A stretch of 64,000 bases of DNA from Madurella fahalii (lineage: Eukaryota; Ascomycota; Sordariomycetes; Sordariales): NCBI GenBank assembly GCA_029876055.1, contig CM056880.1, positions 1,550,001 to 1,614,000 of the forward strand, given 5' to 3'. This document shows positions 1 to 12,200 of this stretch, one piece after another. The position numbers and the translations under genes are program-made. The notes beneath the pieces were generated by a model that was not told the origin of the DNA, made no database searches, and saw nothing but the letters and a program-made list of their open reading frames with translations. Every line of letters starts with the position of its first letter. Position 1 is the stretch's first letter.

Positions 1-941
1 AGTAAATACGAGCGTTGCGCTCGCTGCCCCTGGGATTTGGGGGGGAAGGGGGCAGTGCAAGCCCGCCTGCTGCTCCATTCATCACTGACAATCTGCCCGA
101 GACACCACCAAGCCGCCGTGTGCAGAATTGATTAAACCCTGAACCTGCATCGGATGTTGGGAAGCAGAGCAACCGAAGAGCCCCAAGAGTTCATGCATGA
201 CGGTGATCGTAGAGGCCAGAAATGGCGGCCCGGTGGGGCCACTCAGGATTGGGGTGCTATTCTGGGCGCCAAAGCGGCAACAACACCGACTTCTGTTGGA
301 GACATATGAACCGGGCTGAGCGCTTCGTGCAAATCAGAGGGATAGCCGGGACCCTCCGGAAAGGCCGTGTTTCTCTCGCTTGTCGCCCGGCCGGCCGGCC
401 GAGTGCACGACCGTCGAAGCTGCTCCTAATAAGGCTGACAGATGATCATTTTGACTCCACGAGGCCGGACCCGAGACGAAGAGGCGTGATGACGGCACAA
501 ACCAATAGTAGTAACCGGAGGCTCGCTTCACAATGATGACTGTTGTTTTACGAGCGTGGATACATCCGATGTGAGCCAGGGAAGGAGCTTAGCTTCCCGA
601 AAACGAGCCCTTCCTGTCAACGGGCTCGTGGGTCGCGGTGTTGAGGTCTCGCCTCACCCTTTCCGTAGTACAGCGAAACCGGTTGCATTTTAACGTCGGT
701 ATCTTACGGTGTGCGTAGTAGAATAAAAACACCAAGACAAGCTAAATGATGATATCGATTGATACCGGCTGGCAATTTGTCAGCAAGATGGCTGGTAGCT
801 GCCGACGTGTAATATTGGCTAGCACGTGTAATTCCGCTGCTCTCCTTTCCAGACGTTTTGCTCAACATGAATCTATTCGCCGCAAGCATTACCCTTCAAA
901 AACAGAGGGCATACATCTGATGATGCCATCGCAAGGCTTCA
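1..941. other. Intergenic, no gene recognised
   Basis: No open frame here shows a recognisable family, typical fungal splice pattern or conserved composition. It contains a GC-rich palindromic run of CCGG repeats near 388-402 and a short inverted repeat near 602-630 (ACGAGCCC ... GGGCTCGT). The right part is probably the 3' untranslated region of sec24. Confidence 0.5.
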
Positions 942-3888
942 TTATTGAACAACCTGCACGGGGGAAATCAGCATCGCACTCCACCCAGTCCGAGTTATCA
1001 ACCGTTCCGTGTACTCACCTTTTCCCTCAGCGTGCCCATCCATTGCTGGTAGCTCATGCCCTGATCCGCCCGGTCCTCAACGAGGAGCGTCTGGGCCCAC
1101 AGCTTGAGGCTCGGCTCGCCATCCTCACGGACAATGTACAGATGGGGGACGGTAATGCTCCCCACCCCCCGTGACTTGTGGTCGCGGCTCTTCTGGATCA
1201 CTGCCCGCACCCGCTCGTTGAAATCGTTGTCAAGTTCCGGCAATGACGCCTTGCCCACGTGCAGCTGCGTCCGCTCCGCTACCCCAAACACGTCGACGAG
1301 CAGTTGCGGGACAGCATCGCGGCCAATCCAGAGGAACTGCGTCTGGCCGTCGTCGATGAGATAGAGGCCGTACGGCACGAACCGTTCGGTGGACAGGTTC
1401 AGCGGAGGCGGTAGCACGATTTGGCTCGTCTCGGGATCCGGGACGCCGGCGTTGTCGGGCATGTCGTGAAGAGAGTACAGCCGGGGGTAGATGTACTGCA
1501 TCAAGAGGGGTAGGGGTAGGGTCGACAGCAGGCAGAGGGCCGCAGATCGGAGATCAGATGGGATCTGCGCCGACTTCCTCAGGCCCACGTGCTTTGTCAG
1601 ACCCAGGAAGAGAGCCGGAAGACCACGGAGGTTGGAGGGGAACTGCAGACCGCCGCCCATGCTGCCGCCCGCCAGTTCCTTTCTGAACGTCTGCAGTAGC
1701 TCGGTAACCTTGCTCTGCAGCAGGTCCCTGGCCGAGTCCAAGCCGTTGCTGAGCGCTCTCTCCACGGCTTTGTGGGAGTAATATGTTGTAATGGCACACT
1801 GGTCGGCTGACGCGTAGACATCTGCGAGGTTGGTTGTCGTCGGTAGAGCGAGCGTCATGACGCGGATGCGGCGCTCGCCATTGCACGTCGTGTGCAGCAC
1901 AGCCGTCTGCATGCAGACCACATTCTTGGACATGTTCTCATCGATGGCCACTTCGACCACATAGCATTGGTCGCGCGGGAATGCAGGAAAGGCACACAAG
2001 TCAGAGCTCCGGTTGAAGAAGTTGCCGTAGAATGTGCTCATGCGTAGGCCCGTGGTGGCTCTGACACGGAGAACGGCCTCCAAGCCAATCTCGGAGGAGA
2101 GGTAGTCGCTGAACTCGGAAGCAAACTTGATAGCATCCTCGGCGCGGCCCGCATTCCATCCAGGATAGAACCAGGTCTGGCCGCCTGTGTATCTCGGCAA
2201 GTTGCTCAGGGACGCCACATCCTGGTACTGAGACGAGAAGAGGAACATGTCGATCGATACCTGGTTTTTGGAACACTCCACGGCGAAGCTCTTGTAGAAA
2301 CTGTTGGCCGTCTGAAGCAAGCTGCTCTCTTTGGAAGTACCCAGCAACTTCTTGTCCTCGCGCATCTCGAGCTTTCCGTAACCCACGTTGGGCAGGGACG
2401 CACTGACAACCACGAGCTTGCCGCCGAGAGGCGCGATGAGTTTGTGACCAGCTCTGAGGGCGGAGCCCATGCACGAGCCGTTGCTTTGATTGTTGGCAAA
2501 CATCTCCGGAAGCTTAGTCAGGAAGTTCTCGATGCTGTTGCGGCACTCTGTGAGCGGAACGAGCAATTCCTGAGGGACCGGAAGGAACGGCTCGTCCAAG
2601 TCGCTAACGACAAGCATGTTGGTCTCGCCGTTCTCGTCGGTGTCCTTGGGGACCGAGAAATAGTGCAAGCTCGAGTCAACGGCGATGAAGCCAAGCCGGG
2701 TGCGCCGATCAGCATTCGGTATCCTGTTAAGACTGTCTAGAATGGTGCGGGCGCTGGTAGCGAGGAGGCCAGTTGACACGGCAGCATAACTGACGTCAAA
2801 TAGGAAAAGGTAGACGAGCGGCTGAGGCGGGCGCACCATGTACTCCTGCGGGGCGACGAACTCGACAACAGCATGGTTCAGCTCGTGCCGCTGCCACCGA
2901 TCAACACTCTTCTGCGCGGCAGCGTCCCAGTCGAAGGCCTGGGGCACGTCGTTGGTGAGGTTGCACATGTTGCAACGCCACCGATGGCCATGGTCGAGGA
3001 AAGCTACAAAGGGGTTGATGTAGGATCTGCATCTCCGGCACCGCGATATGACTTGGTCTTGGACAATGGGGACGGGATCGTCCAGATCGTGAAGGGCCGC
3101 GTAGGGTTGAATGACAAGCGCAAAAGGCAGCTTGCTCTTCTTAAGCAGCGAATGGGTCGTGGGAACGGCGTTCAAGGTCGACCGCACGTACTTCGGCAGG
3201 CAATTAGCATCCGGGGACGGAGTGACGCTGCTCTATCACGGCAGGTTAGTACGACTACAACTAAACCCAGCGGCCAAAGCCGACTTACATTCGGAGGTAG
3301 GATGATAGGTGGCGGCGGCAGATCCAGCTCAGAAACGTTGAAGGGCTGAGTGAGGAGATCTGTCGGATAGAGCTGATTTAGGGGTCCAGGCCGAGGCTGG
3401 GGAGGAAATTGCTGGGGTTGTTGCTGCGCGCCAGGCCCGAGGTTCATGGCCCCGACCCCAGTGGTAAGGCCGGCGACACCTCCGGGGGCCGGAGGAGCTC
3501 CTGCTGAGGGGTAGTACGGCTCCGGGGCTTGGTATGCACCTGCAGCGCCGGGCTGCCCCATGCCATACGGCTGCTGCGGCTGAGCTCCGTATGGGACGGG
3601 TTGGGCTTCCGGCTGCGGGTACCCCCCGTACTCCCGGATAGGGGGTGGGAGAGCTCCAAACTGGCCTCCTCCCTGCATCTGGCCACCTATAGCCGCATTA
3701 CCCCCCTGGGCGACGTCGAAGGCGCCGGCGGCATATGCCCTTTTCTTTTTCCTACCATGGTCCGGGACGGGATGTGCGCCGCCAGCCGGGGGCGGAGGAG
3801 TGGCCGAGTAACCTTGGTCGGGGTACGGAGGCTGCTCGCCGGGTTGTTGGGGCGGATACTGGCCGTAGCCCTCGTGGGGAGCAGACAT
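942..3888 (-). CDS. sec24: Sec24, COPII coat cargo-binding subunit
   Basis: Sec24 pairs with Sec23 in the COPII inner coat and selects cargo at ER exit sites. The inferred protein is 941 aa. A Pro/Gly/Gln-rich N-terminus (about 1-190) is followed by the trunk entry motif, a CxxC..CxxC zinc finger (SRCRRCRSY ... WRCNMC), the trunk, beta-sandwich and helical domains, and a C-terminal gelsolin-like domain. The start at 3888 opens the low-complexity N-terminus (MSAPHEGYGQYPPQ). Intron 1 is 3233-3288 (GTAAGT..TAG); splicing restores PPNSSVTPSPDANC, the conserved Sec24 block before the zinc finger. Intron 2 is 954-1018 (GTGAGT..CAG) and leaves a 12-nt last exon encoding VVQ and the stop. The family call is firm; the mini-exon is an inference, since reading through instead gives a tail STRNG. 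Confidence 0.95.
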
Positions 3889-4974
3889 GGTTGGGAGGCG
3901 CCTGGCCGTGTGATGCTGCAGCGCGTGTCTGTGCTAGAGACGATGTGTGGGCAATGCAGCCTCGACACGAGGGACGGTAGCCGATAGATTATTGATGTGT
4001 TGCGGCGCGCGCGATCGGGAGACGGAGAGATGGGGGGCAGCGGTCGGATGTTATAACCTAGGAGGTGCAAGGTGGCGGGTGGTGGAGCAAGCTTTTGAAT
4101 TGAAAGTTTCCAGGGTTGGAGCTGGCTCACCCAACGTTGATGACACTTGGCGAGGGGCTGCTCTGCGGGATGACAGACTGGCCTCAATCAGCGAGGGTTT
4201 ACCAGTTAAGTTTGGTGGGATGCGGCGCCGAGATACAGGGGTGCTTTGACCATGACTTCGGCTCACACAGTGGAAGCTTGGACCATGGGGAATTATGTGG
4301 GAGATTTCGACCAGCAGCCTGGAACCGATCAGCTGGCACGTGAATCGCGGTGATCCACCGCATCGGTTATTCGATACGTCAATAATATGCATATAAAATA
4401 GCATGACGCTCCCTACTCACGGGTACATATCTTATATGCCAAGGCGTGGGTGGCTGCCGCGTACTCCAGCGGCCTGAACGCGTAGTTAGGGCTAGCGCCA
4501 CAGGCGGGGTTATTGGGCTGTGCAACAAAGCAGGCCACTGACGTGCGCCTTGCGAGCGGAAACCATTGCATCGTGCTGCCGCTAAGCAGCTTTGCACAAT
4601 GCAGGGAGCCCAGCCCCAATGGCCTTGGTCTGGAGGCCACCGTCGATCACACCCTCTATCACACCCTCTATCACACCCTCTCGCCCTGCGCGATAAGTAC
4701 AGCTGACTGATGTCAAGTTGTGACAACTCGCAAGTTGCATCGGGCTTGCGTAGTCCAACGGCCCCTCGCGACCCCAGCGGCGATTCATCTGATAGCGTTT
4801 GATAAGCAGCATCGCTGGGGATTGACCTGATCTGCGCTGTGCTTCTTTTTTAAAGCTAAAGGGATACTCAATTACCGGCTTGCTGCCTTGTCGCCTGTGA
4901 TAACAAAACATCGCCTCGGACTGCTAGGCCTCACTGGCAAACACAAGATCCAATTCTAATCTTGGACAACAACC
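3889..4974. other. Divergent intergenic region between sec24 and the next gene
   Basis: About 1.1 kb separates two divergently read genes and should hold both promoters. The only obvious structure is the 12-bp triplicated repeat at 4646-4681. No coding sequence was recognised. Confidence 0.6.
4646..4681. repeat. 12-bp tandem repeat, three copies
   Basis: The unit ATCACACCCTCT occurs three times head to tail without mismatch, about 300 bp upstream of the small membrane-protein gene. It could be a regulatory array or simply a minisatellite. Confidence 0.85.
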
Positions 4975-5367
4975 ATGGTTTGGGGCAAAGAAAAGAGCTC
5001 GTCGTCGCCCTCGACAATAAAGTTTGCCCTATCTACGCCGTTTTCTTCTTTCCTAAAGCATGCTAATGTCTCCCACAGGCAACTCCTGCCACTGTTCGTC
5101 ACGCTCGTCTTCCTGAGCGTTCTGGCTTGGGTCTGCTACCAGATATACGTGTCGCTGTATAAGATACAGGCCCAGGCACGAAAGCAGATGGGCGACAACA
5201 ACGTCGTCTTTTCGCGAGACGGCGTGCGTGTCAACGTTCAAGACGTCGGAAATGAGTCGTACCTAGATGCGACGCAGAGCTGGGTCGTCAAGGCATGGAG
5301 TTTAGGCACTACCAGCGACGAGAAGGCGAAACGGAAGAGGTATGCTTCGCTTGGTGAGAGAGCTTAG
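4975..5367 (+). CDS. Small single-pass membrane protein, conserved in fungi
   Basis: I cannot assign a function. Read unspliced, the frame gives 130 aa: a Ser-rich N-terminus, a strong hydrophobic segment (LFVTLVFLSVLAWVCYQIYV), then a charged region QARKQMGDNNVVFSRDG and a tail near TQSWVVKAW. Positions 5022-5078 look like a 57-nt in-frame intron (GTTTGC donor, GCTAATG branch site, CCCACAG acceptor). Removing it gives 111 aa with the N-terminus joined directly to QLLPLFVTLVFL, which reads more like fungal relatives I recall. The donor is weak, so both forms are possible. The protein is likely in the ER or another endomembrane; this is inferred only from the membrane segment. Confidence 0.7.
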   Translation: MVWGKEKSSSSPSTIKFALSTPFSSFLKHANVSHRQLLPLFVTLVFLSVLAWVCYQIYVSLYKIQAQARKQMGDNNVVFSRDGVRVNVQDVGNESYLDATQSWVVKAWSLGTTSDEKAKRKRYASLGERA

Positions 5368-5661
5368 GAGCTGTAAGAGCACTAATCAATGAGTAGGCAT
5401 GGTCATGGACGACACAAGTCAACGGAGTCGTGATAAGCTGGCGGTTGGACCGGTTCACGCATGGCCGGGCATGGAAGCGCTCTAGAAGATATCGGGAACG
5501 GCATCATCTCTACGCTGCTCTCTTCTAGCTCTTGGCCAAGATCAGTTATGGGCTCATGGTAAATTATCATTGTAATCAGGGTATCCAACTTCAAGCCTCC
5601 TTCAGCGCCCATACTCCTTCCATGCGCACATCGAAGATTACAAAACCACTTCCCCTAGAAA

Positions 5662-8078
5662 TCACACAGAGAGCCACTTCTGCGCCACATACCGCACTTC
5701 CTCCCCGGCTGCCCCTGTTGCCTTCGCTAACAACTCACCCCGGCCCTGTTCAAACTGCTGCCGCTGCATAGCCTCCCTCTCCAATAGGGGGTTCACCGTG
5801 GACCCTCCCGAGACCGGAGGCGCCCGCCTGGCTGACGAGAGGAGCTTCTCAAAGTCGTGTGCCATCGGGTAGGGGTTGGCCAGCAACCCGTCGCGGCGGA
5901 TGAGCATTGACGGGAGGCGGACTTGGAGCTGCGGTGCCTGTGTCAGAGAGATGTTGAGAAGCTGCCAGGTAGGCATAAACGGAAGCTTACTTGTGACAGG
6001 ATATGTGAGTATTTTATGCCAAGGCTGTCGCCGATGTACTTGAGTCTGCCTTTGATGTAGACTCGTTCTGGACAGACAACTGTTAGTTTTCTTGTCCATC
6101 GCGTGTGGTACAGGTAAGGGCTTTAAGAGGAACGTACGTGCGTCTGTCACATAATCCTGCGACATGCAACACGCCAACGGCCAGGTCAAGAAGTATCCAG
6201 ATAGCCCTTTCACACCCTCCTCCTTACCGCATGCAAAACTCCATAATGGCTCCCGTCCCGCAAACAATTCCTTTCTCTTGGCATGCCACCCCAGATGGTA
6301 CGGCACAGATGCCAATATATCCGAAATCGTATCGACACACAACCTCGCGGCTGTCGCATATTCAGGTGTTGTTCGATAATCCACAGGGGACCGAACGAAG
6401 GCAATACAGCGTACTTTGATGGACATGAGGATCAGTCTCGTTGTCCGCACCATGTTCCACACGGCCGCAATCCAAAAGTCATTGTACACATCCACCCGGC
6501 CGGGAAACACCTCTGCCTTGGAATAGTCGCTGCCGCCTCGGGGGAGGATATCGTTGTGTGTCTGCCAGCATAGCGTCTTGAATTGCCACGGCTCGGGGAG
6601 GGAGCGCATCCAGGCGGTAATTTCGTCGTCGACGGCCTGCGTGCGGGACATTAGATCCTGTATGCGCTTGACATTGTCGGGGGTGCGGGTGACCCCGGCC
6701 ATGACGCGGGTCACCTCGGCGCGTAACTCGGCGGTCAGGAGATTGAGGCGTTGGCACTCCGCGGCGGTCGAGTCGACAACGGCGTCAAGGAGCCACCAAT
6801 CTACACCCATTTCCGGCGAGGTGGCCGAGGTGAGGGTGTGAATGATCTATAAAGTCAGGTCAGTAAGTGGTCGTCCGATTGCCCAACAACCGAGAGGAAG
6901 ACTGGGTGAGCTTCTCTTACAAGTTGCGTCCTAACGGCAATAAATAACTGAACCCCGACCTTGGTACGCAGTTGGTCCCTCCCGCGAGCCTTGGCGAGCT
7001 GTATCGCGCCTTCGATATGCGACCCCCAGGCCGAATCGCCGAGCTGCTTGGCCGTGATATTCTAGGGATTCAACTCTAGGTTAGCTGCCGCCTGTCTCCC
7101 ATAACAAACTAATTCTTCCTCCAACGGGAAGAGACGCCTTCAGAACGACTCCAAACATCAAGGGGGGTCCATAATCATGAAAGAAAGAAAAGAAAAGAAA
7201 AAAAAAAAAAAATTCCGACAAACTAACCTCAAACATGCCCAACAACAACACCGCCGCCAAAACGCCATCACTTTTCCATCTCCCGTCCCTCCCATCCCTC
7301 AGAGCCGCCTGTGTGGCCCTCAGCGCCTTGTTGTACTCTGCAAACGCCATCCGCCCGAGTTCTTCTCTCCCACCACCACCGCCGCCGGCAACGCGATTCG
7401 AGAGCGATGCCAGCGCACAGGCATTGAAGGCGTGCCGAAGATGGCTTCCCTCCCCCGCGCTGTTACTACTGTGGCTGACGGCAGAAACGGCGGCGGAGGA
7501 GGAAGAGACGGCGGCGGTGTCCGTCAACAAGGGAGGCAGCCAGTCCATGAAACCTCCACGCGTGTTGCCCTGCTGGGGCAGCAGCACAAAGTTGGAGATG
7601 AAATGGCATGATGCTACCTGCTCGGTGGGGAGGGGGATGACCGGGATGAGGGCTTGTTCAAAGGGGGATTTGAACTTGACGATGTTGCCGGTGACTCTGG
7701 GAGGGCTGGGAGTCGGGTCCGGGGTGGGGAGAGCGGTCCTAGCGCCGGTGGTAGTGGAAATGGACCCTGACTTGGACGCTAATCTTGATCCTGACTGGGA
7801 GGAGATTCTCGAGGAGGACTTTTTACTGCTGGATTTCAGTGCCCGCCGCTTGGCCGCTTGGTTCTCGTTGCGCAGGACGAGGTCGAACTCGTCCTTGTAG
7901 CCTGGACACTGCCGTCTGGCTTTGGCGCATTTGTTGCATGTCGGCTTGGTTTCGTCGCACTTGAGCAGTATTGTCAATAATGTGTCCGGAGGTGAAATGC
8001 AACGGCCGTTTTACATACTTTGATACGCCGCATCCGGCACATCTGGCAACCCTTGGAGGGCTTCCCGCAGTACACCAT
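5662..8078 (-). CDS. Zn2Cys6 transcription factor with fungal-specific domain
   Basis: Nuclear DNA-binding regulator. The start at 8078 opens MVYCGKPSKGCQMCRMRRIK; the intron at 7960-8018 joins it to CDETKPTCNKCAKARRQC, giving a complete C-x2-C-x6-C-x6-C-x2-C-x6-C binuclear cluster in the first 40 residues. A basic linker and Ser-rich stretch follow, then a helical region resembling the fungal_trans_2 type. Introns inferred: 7960-8018, 7062-7227 (contains a long pyrimidine tract on the coding strand), 6847-6920, one near 6070-6134 and one near 5939-5991. Spliced pieces read continuously, for example NITAKQLGDSAWGSHIEGAI then the exon beginning IIHTLTSATSPEMGVDWW. The C-terminus is AQKWLSV. 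Target genes are unknown. The closest neighbours are the small membrane-protein gene and msn5, which give no functional hint. Confidence 0.88.
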
Positions 8079-9239
8079 GGTGACCGTATCTTGGGACGGG
8101 AGACCTGGACGAGAACCAAGATTTGAAGGCCGAGAAGATCTCCAAAATCTACCCGTGCCGGTAGTCGGCGATAGCCTGCTGATCTGCGAGGTTCAAGTAG
8201 ATCATAGAAGCGTCCGGGACATGTCCCAGGGGCTGTCTACGCCGAGCAGCTGCCCGGTGTGCATCTGCCGGCATGAAACGTCAAACTGGGACTTGGCTGG
8301 ACGAGGGATTGCTCGTGTCGGGCTACCGTAGGAAATGCGGAACTTGGAGCCAGGCGTACGGGCCAAGGTCACAGGGCGCAATACACCGCCGAGAAGCCTG
8401 CGTGTGGTAAAGTAGTCACCAGCCAAGGACGATCTTCTGTGTGATGTTACGGTAACTCGGCTTCCCCTTTTCCCGTGCCTCGGTGAAACAAACACACCCT
8501 ATGATTGATGTCGAGAGAAACTGTCAGCCACCGCACAGGCTCGACTTTGGGACTGCCAACACCTTTCCATCCATTTTCTGGCTACATGGGAGCTAAGACG
8601 AGTTAGTCTAAGAAGTTGGTCTCTCCCCAGGCGGTCTTGGCACAGAGCATCTCGGCCACTCGGCTTCGGTTTGATGACGGGGATCATGAGGGGCTGGTGG
8701 GGATTGCCTCGGCTTGAGGCGCGCAGCAATTGAGAGACGCCCTGGCCATAAAGGTGTTCGATGCACCAGAACAAATCCAAACTGTTTACGAAAGGCACCA
8801 ATGACAGCAGCTGTAGTAGTATCAGTAGAAACAGCAAGCACACCGGAAACGCAACTCCCGAAACACTATGTTACAACTCAGCACCATCGCTCTCGAGCGG
8901 ACTGGTCGAGTGGAATGGCTTCCACAAGCTTCATCTGTCTTGGCCATTCATGCGGTCTTCGCTAAACCATCTGTTTCTCTATTCGAGGTATCCATTCACC
9001 TGCCCAAACCGTGCGCTACACCTCGCTCTTCCACAACAAGCCAAAAAAACGAAACAGCCAGCTATGAATGTTGGCGCATCAGCCTCTCCCGGGTGGCCGC
9101 CGCTGCCCAGGAAGTCGAAGCTCAAGCGCTTACACACCTAAAGTACACCGGGCAGAGCAAATCACCCCTCTAGTAAAAAGACGCGGCGACGAGGAAGGGT
9201 ACGAGCTCGGCATCTCCTGTACACGACGTCCTGTGACTT
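8079..9239. other. Intergenic region upstream of the Zn2Cys6 gene
   Basis: Several 60-130 codon open frames occur on both strands, but none has family resemblance or splice support. It should hold the promoter of the Zn2Cys6 gene and the 3' end of msn5. Confidence 0.5.
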
Positions 9240-12200
9240 CTAACCGGCCTCATTGAACATACCGGCCACGCCTTCCAGGTCAGGGCTCTTGTTGCGGCCC
9301 CCGTGGCCGTCTGCGCCCGCCGCGCCCGATTCCGTGCCAGCATTTGGTGTCATGAATTCCTGCGCCATTTTGCTCCGATTGGATTTTTTGTTGCGCGATG
9401 ATCCGGGGATGGCTCCGACACTCTTACTGAGCTTGCCCATCTCCGAGATGCTGACACCCTTCAGGTCCTCGAGCAGCTCTAACACGAAGGCGCGTTGCTG
9501 ACGGGCATGCACTCCCGGCCTAGAGATGTAGTCGATCGTGCGGTCGATATCAGCTTCCTTGACGTTCGGCAGAGACGCGAGGATGCTCCGGGGAGTGGGT
9601 GTCAACGGGGAGTAATAGACGAGGATGTGAGCAATAAGTGAGCCTAACTCCTTCTGCGATTCGACAAAGTAAGGATCGTGGAGTGACGAAATGGCCGCCT
9701 TCAATACCTCGGTCGAAATGAATTCCCGAATCTCTCTAGCTGTCTCCTCCGGAATCTGGAAGTCGTCAAGCGGTGCTGTATGACTTGGATCTTTGGGCAT
9801 CCTCGAAAGTTCCGAGGTGTGGAATTCGGGCACGATGGACCGGAAGACGCGAAGCACCACACCGCAGCATCTGCTATCGCGCATACTGATGGCGTGACTG
9901 CAGAACACGAGCAGTGGAACAGCAATAGACGGATTCATCAGGCAGAACTTGCGGAGAGAAGGATACTTGGCGCCGGTTTCAGCGTCCTGGGACTCGTCGG
10001 GAACGCCCGGAGGTGCTACTTCATGATTAGCGCGACCCAGACTCTCCAAAGCGCGGGACTCGCCTGGCGACTTACTGATTCTTGCCGGATCAAGGACATC
10101 GGCAACCATGAGCACGGCGGAATAGGTAAGTTGCCTCAGAATGCTTTCGACTTTCATCTCCTCGGTCAGTTCATCTCCAGTCGCCTGTACTGTTTGCCGC
10201 CGCCCCAGCTTCTCCCATTCGGAACTGATCTTGGTATCCATTTGCTCAAAACAACTGGCCAAAATGGGCGGTACGAAGTGGTCCCTGAGATCCACGGGGC
10301 AGTGGTCTACTAGAAACCTAACCAGCGTGAGCAGGTTGATGACCTGGTGGGACGACAAATAGAATGAGTCGGCAAACAACGCGTTCGCTAGGGGTCCAGG
10401 CAGTTCCCCGAAGCCGTAGAACTGCACGTCGAGTCGTGTCATGCAGTAGATTATGGCGTAGCACGTCTCCCGCACAAACCGAACAGCCCCACGGATGGTC
10501 GACGCAAGCCCTTCAAGCGTGTTCTTCTTCCCGAGCACTCTGGCATAAAAGTCGTCCTTGCTGCCTTCCGAAATGCCGGCTTGCCAAAACCGATCAGAAA
10601 GCAGCCGCCCCACTACCGACTGCATTTCTGCCGGAAGCAAGCTCCAGTTATTCGGATTATGAGATGCATGCGCATAGCTGATACATAAATCAGCAACAAT
10701 AGTTTTGTCACCAGTTTCTCGAGCGACATACCTTAGAAACTTGAGCAGCTCCGGAAGTATGAGCTGGAACCCGTCCTGCCAGAGCGCGCAAGATGCCTGG
10801 TATGGGACCGAGTTTTTCTCAATCTTCTCCACCGAGTATGTCAGGAATGACTTAGTCACGCGCAGCGGTAGCATCTGGATTCGTTAGATTATCCCGAAAG
10901 GTGGCGGGGGAAAGGGGTTGAGTATGTATATACCGATTGTCTCTGCTCGAGCTCGGCCTGCAGGGTCAGCCCTTCGGCATCGAGATCTGCCGAGCCCCAA
11001 TCGGCAATCTCATGGATGCGGCGCTGGGCCAGATATTTCTGAGCCTTGTCAAGGCCTAAGAGCTGGCAAAAGCCATCGTAAGAGCCCAGCGCTTGTTGTA
11101 GCGACTCGTCTTTCCACTGGTTCTTGACGGGATCGATGAATGCCGCGAGCCGGGAAAGGCGAACCGACGGGTCGATGCGGGCAGCTCGGTGGCTACGATA
11201 TGTCAGCCCTTGATGCGCCAGCGTGTCCCGTCTGCCTTACATGATAATGAACAGAAAGCTCTGGTATGCAATCTGGCGCTTCTCGTCAAGGGTCCCAGAT
11301 GCAATCATCTCCTTGACCTTGGCCTCTAACTGGTCATACACATCCTACAATACTCCGTCAGCGTGGGTTTCCCGGCCAGAGCGAGACGTAACTCACAAGG
11401 AGCGGGTCCGGCATTTTAGAAGCAAGCCGCTGCAGCTCAACCATGCTCTCAGTCTGCAAGTCTCTGATCGCGTCATTGTAGAGCCTATACTCGGGGTGTG
11501 GAGCTGGCCATGTCATCAGGATGTGCTCAAGCACCTTGAGCATGAAAGCGGGGTTCGAATCGAGCGCCCGGGTGGAAAAGGTTACGAGTAGTTGGAGGAT
11601 ACGCTTGCGGATGAGCGGATCCTGTTCCATGCTTAGCGAGGTAGCAATCGAAGATCAGTCGTTGAGAACACACCTCAAACTTCATCACCAAGAGTTGGCC
11701 GCACCACTTCTCGAAATACTCCTCAATAGTCGCTGCCTTTTGTTTCTACGCCATGGTTAGAGGCCAGATCTTGAGCAGCCCCTCAGTCGAGCTTACTTCC
11801 TCCGGGGTCCGGTTTCGAGACATCCTCCATTTGTCATAGCTTTTGAGAGCCGTCTCGATGACAGTGGCATGGGCATCAACTGTCAACACCGGCATGGAGC
11901 TCCTCGAGTAATCAGCGGCTAATCCATGTTAGTTCATTACATTCAAGCTTATCATCTGGCATTGAACTTACGATTAAGGGGAGGTTGCCCGTCGTAAAGA
12001 GTGTTGAGTGCATGTTCCGCGCGGCGCAGAATGTGCGAGAATGCCTCGGACAATTTCAGATGAACGATGCTCTCAATAACCGAACAGCTATATCGTCTGT
12101 AGTTGCCGAGGAAAGCATGCCGTTCCGGAATCGTGTCTGTGTCCTCAATAAGCAGCACATATACGGGGTCCTCCGTGTCCTCCGGAAGACTCTCATAACG

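Noticed and set aside
746..1174. 142-codon plus-strand open frame
   Set aside because: It overlaps the 3' end of sec24 on the other strand and shows no motif.
7235..7900. 221-codon plus-strand open frame
   Set aside because: It is the reverse shadow of the Ser-rich part of the Zn2Cys6 gene on the minus strand.
8761..9141. 126-codon plus-strand open frame
   Set aside because: No family resemblance, no splice pattern and composition like non-coding sequence.
11551..11575. GGTTCGAATC-like tRNA T-loop sequence
   Set aside because: It lies inside a coding exon of msn5 and no acceptor stem or anticodon arm can be drawn.
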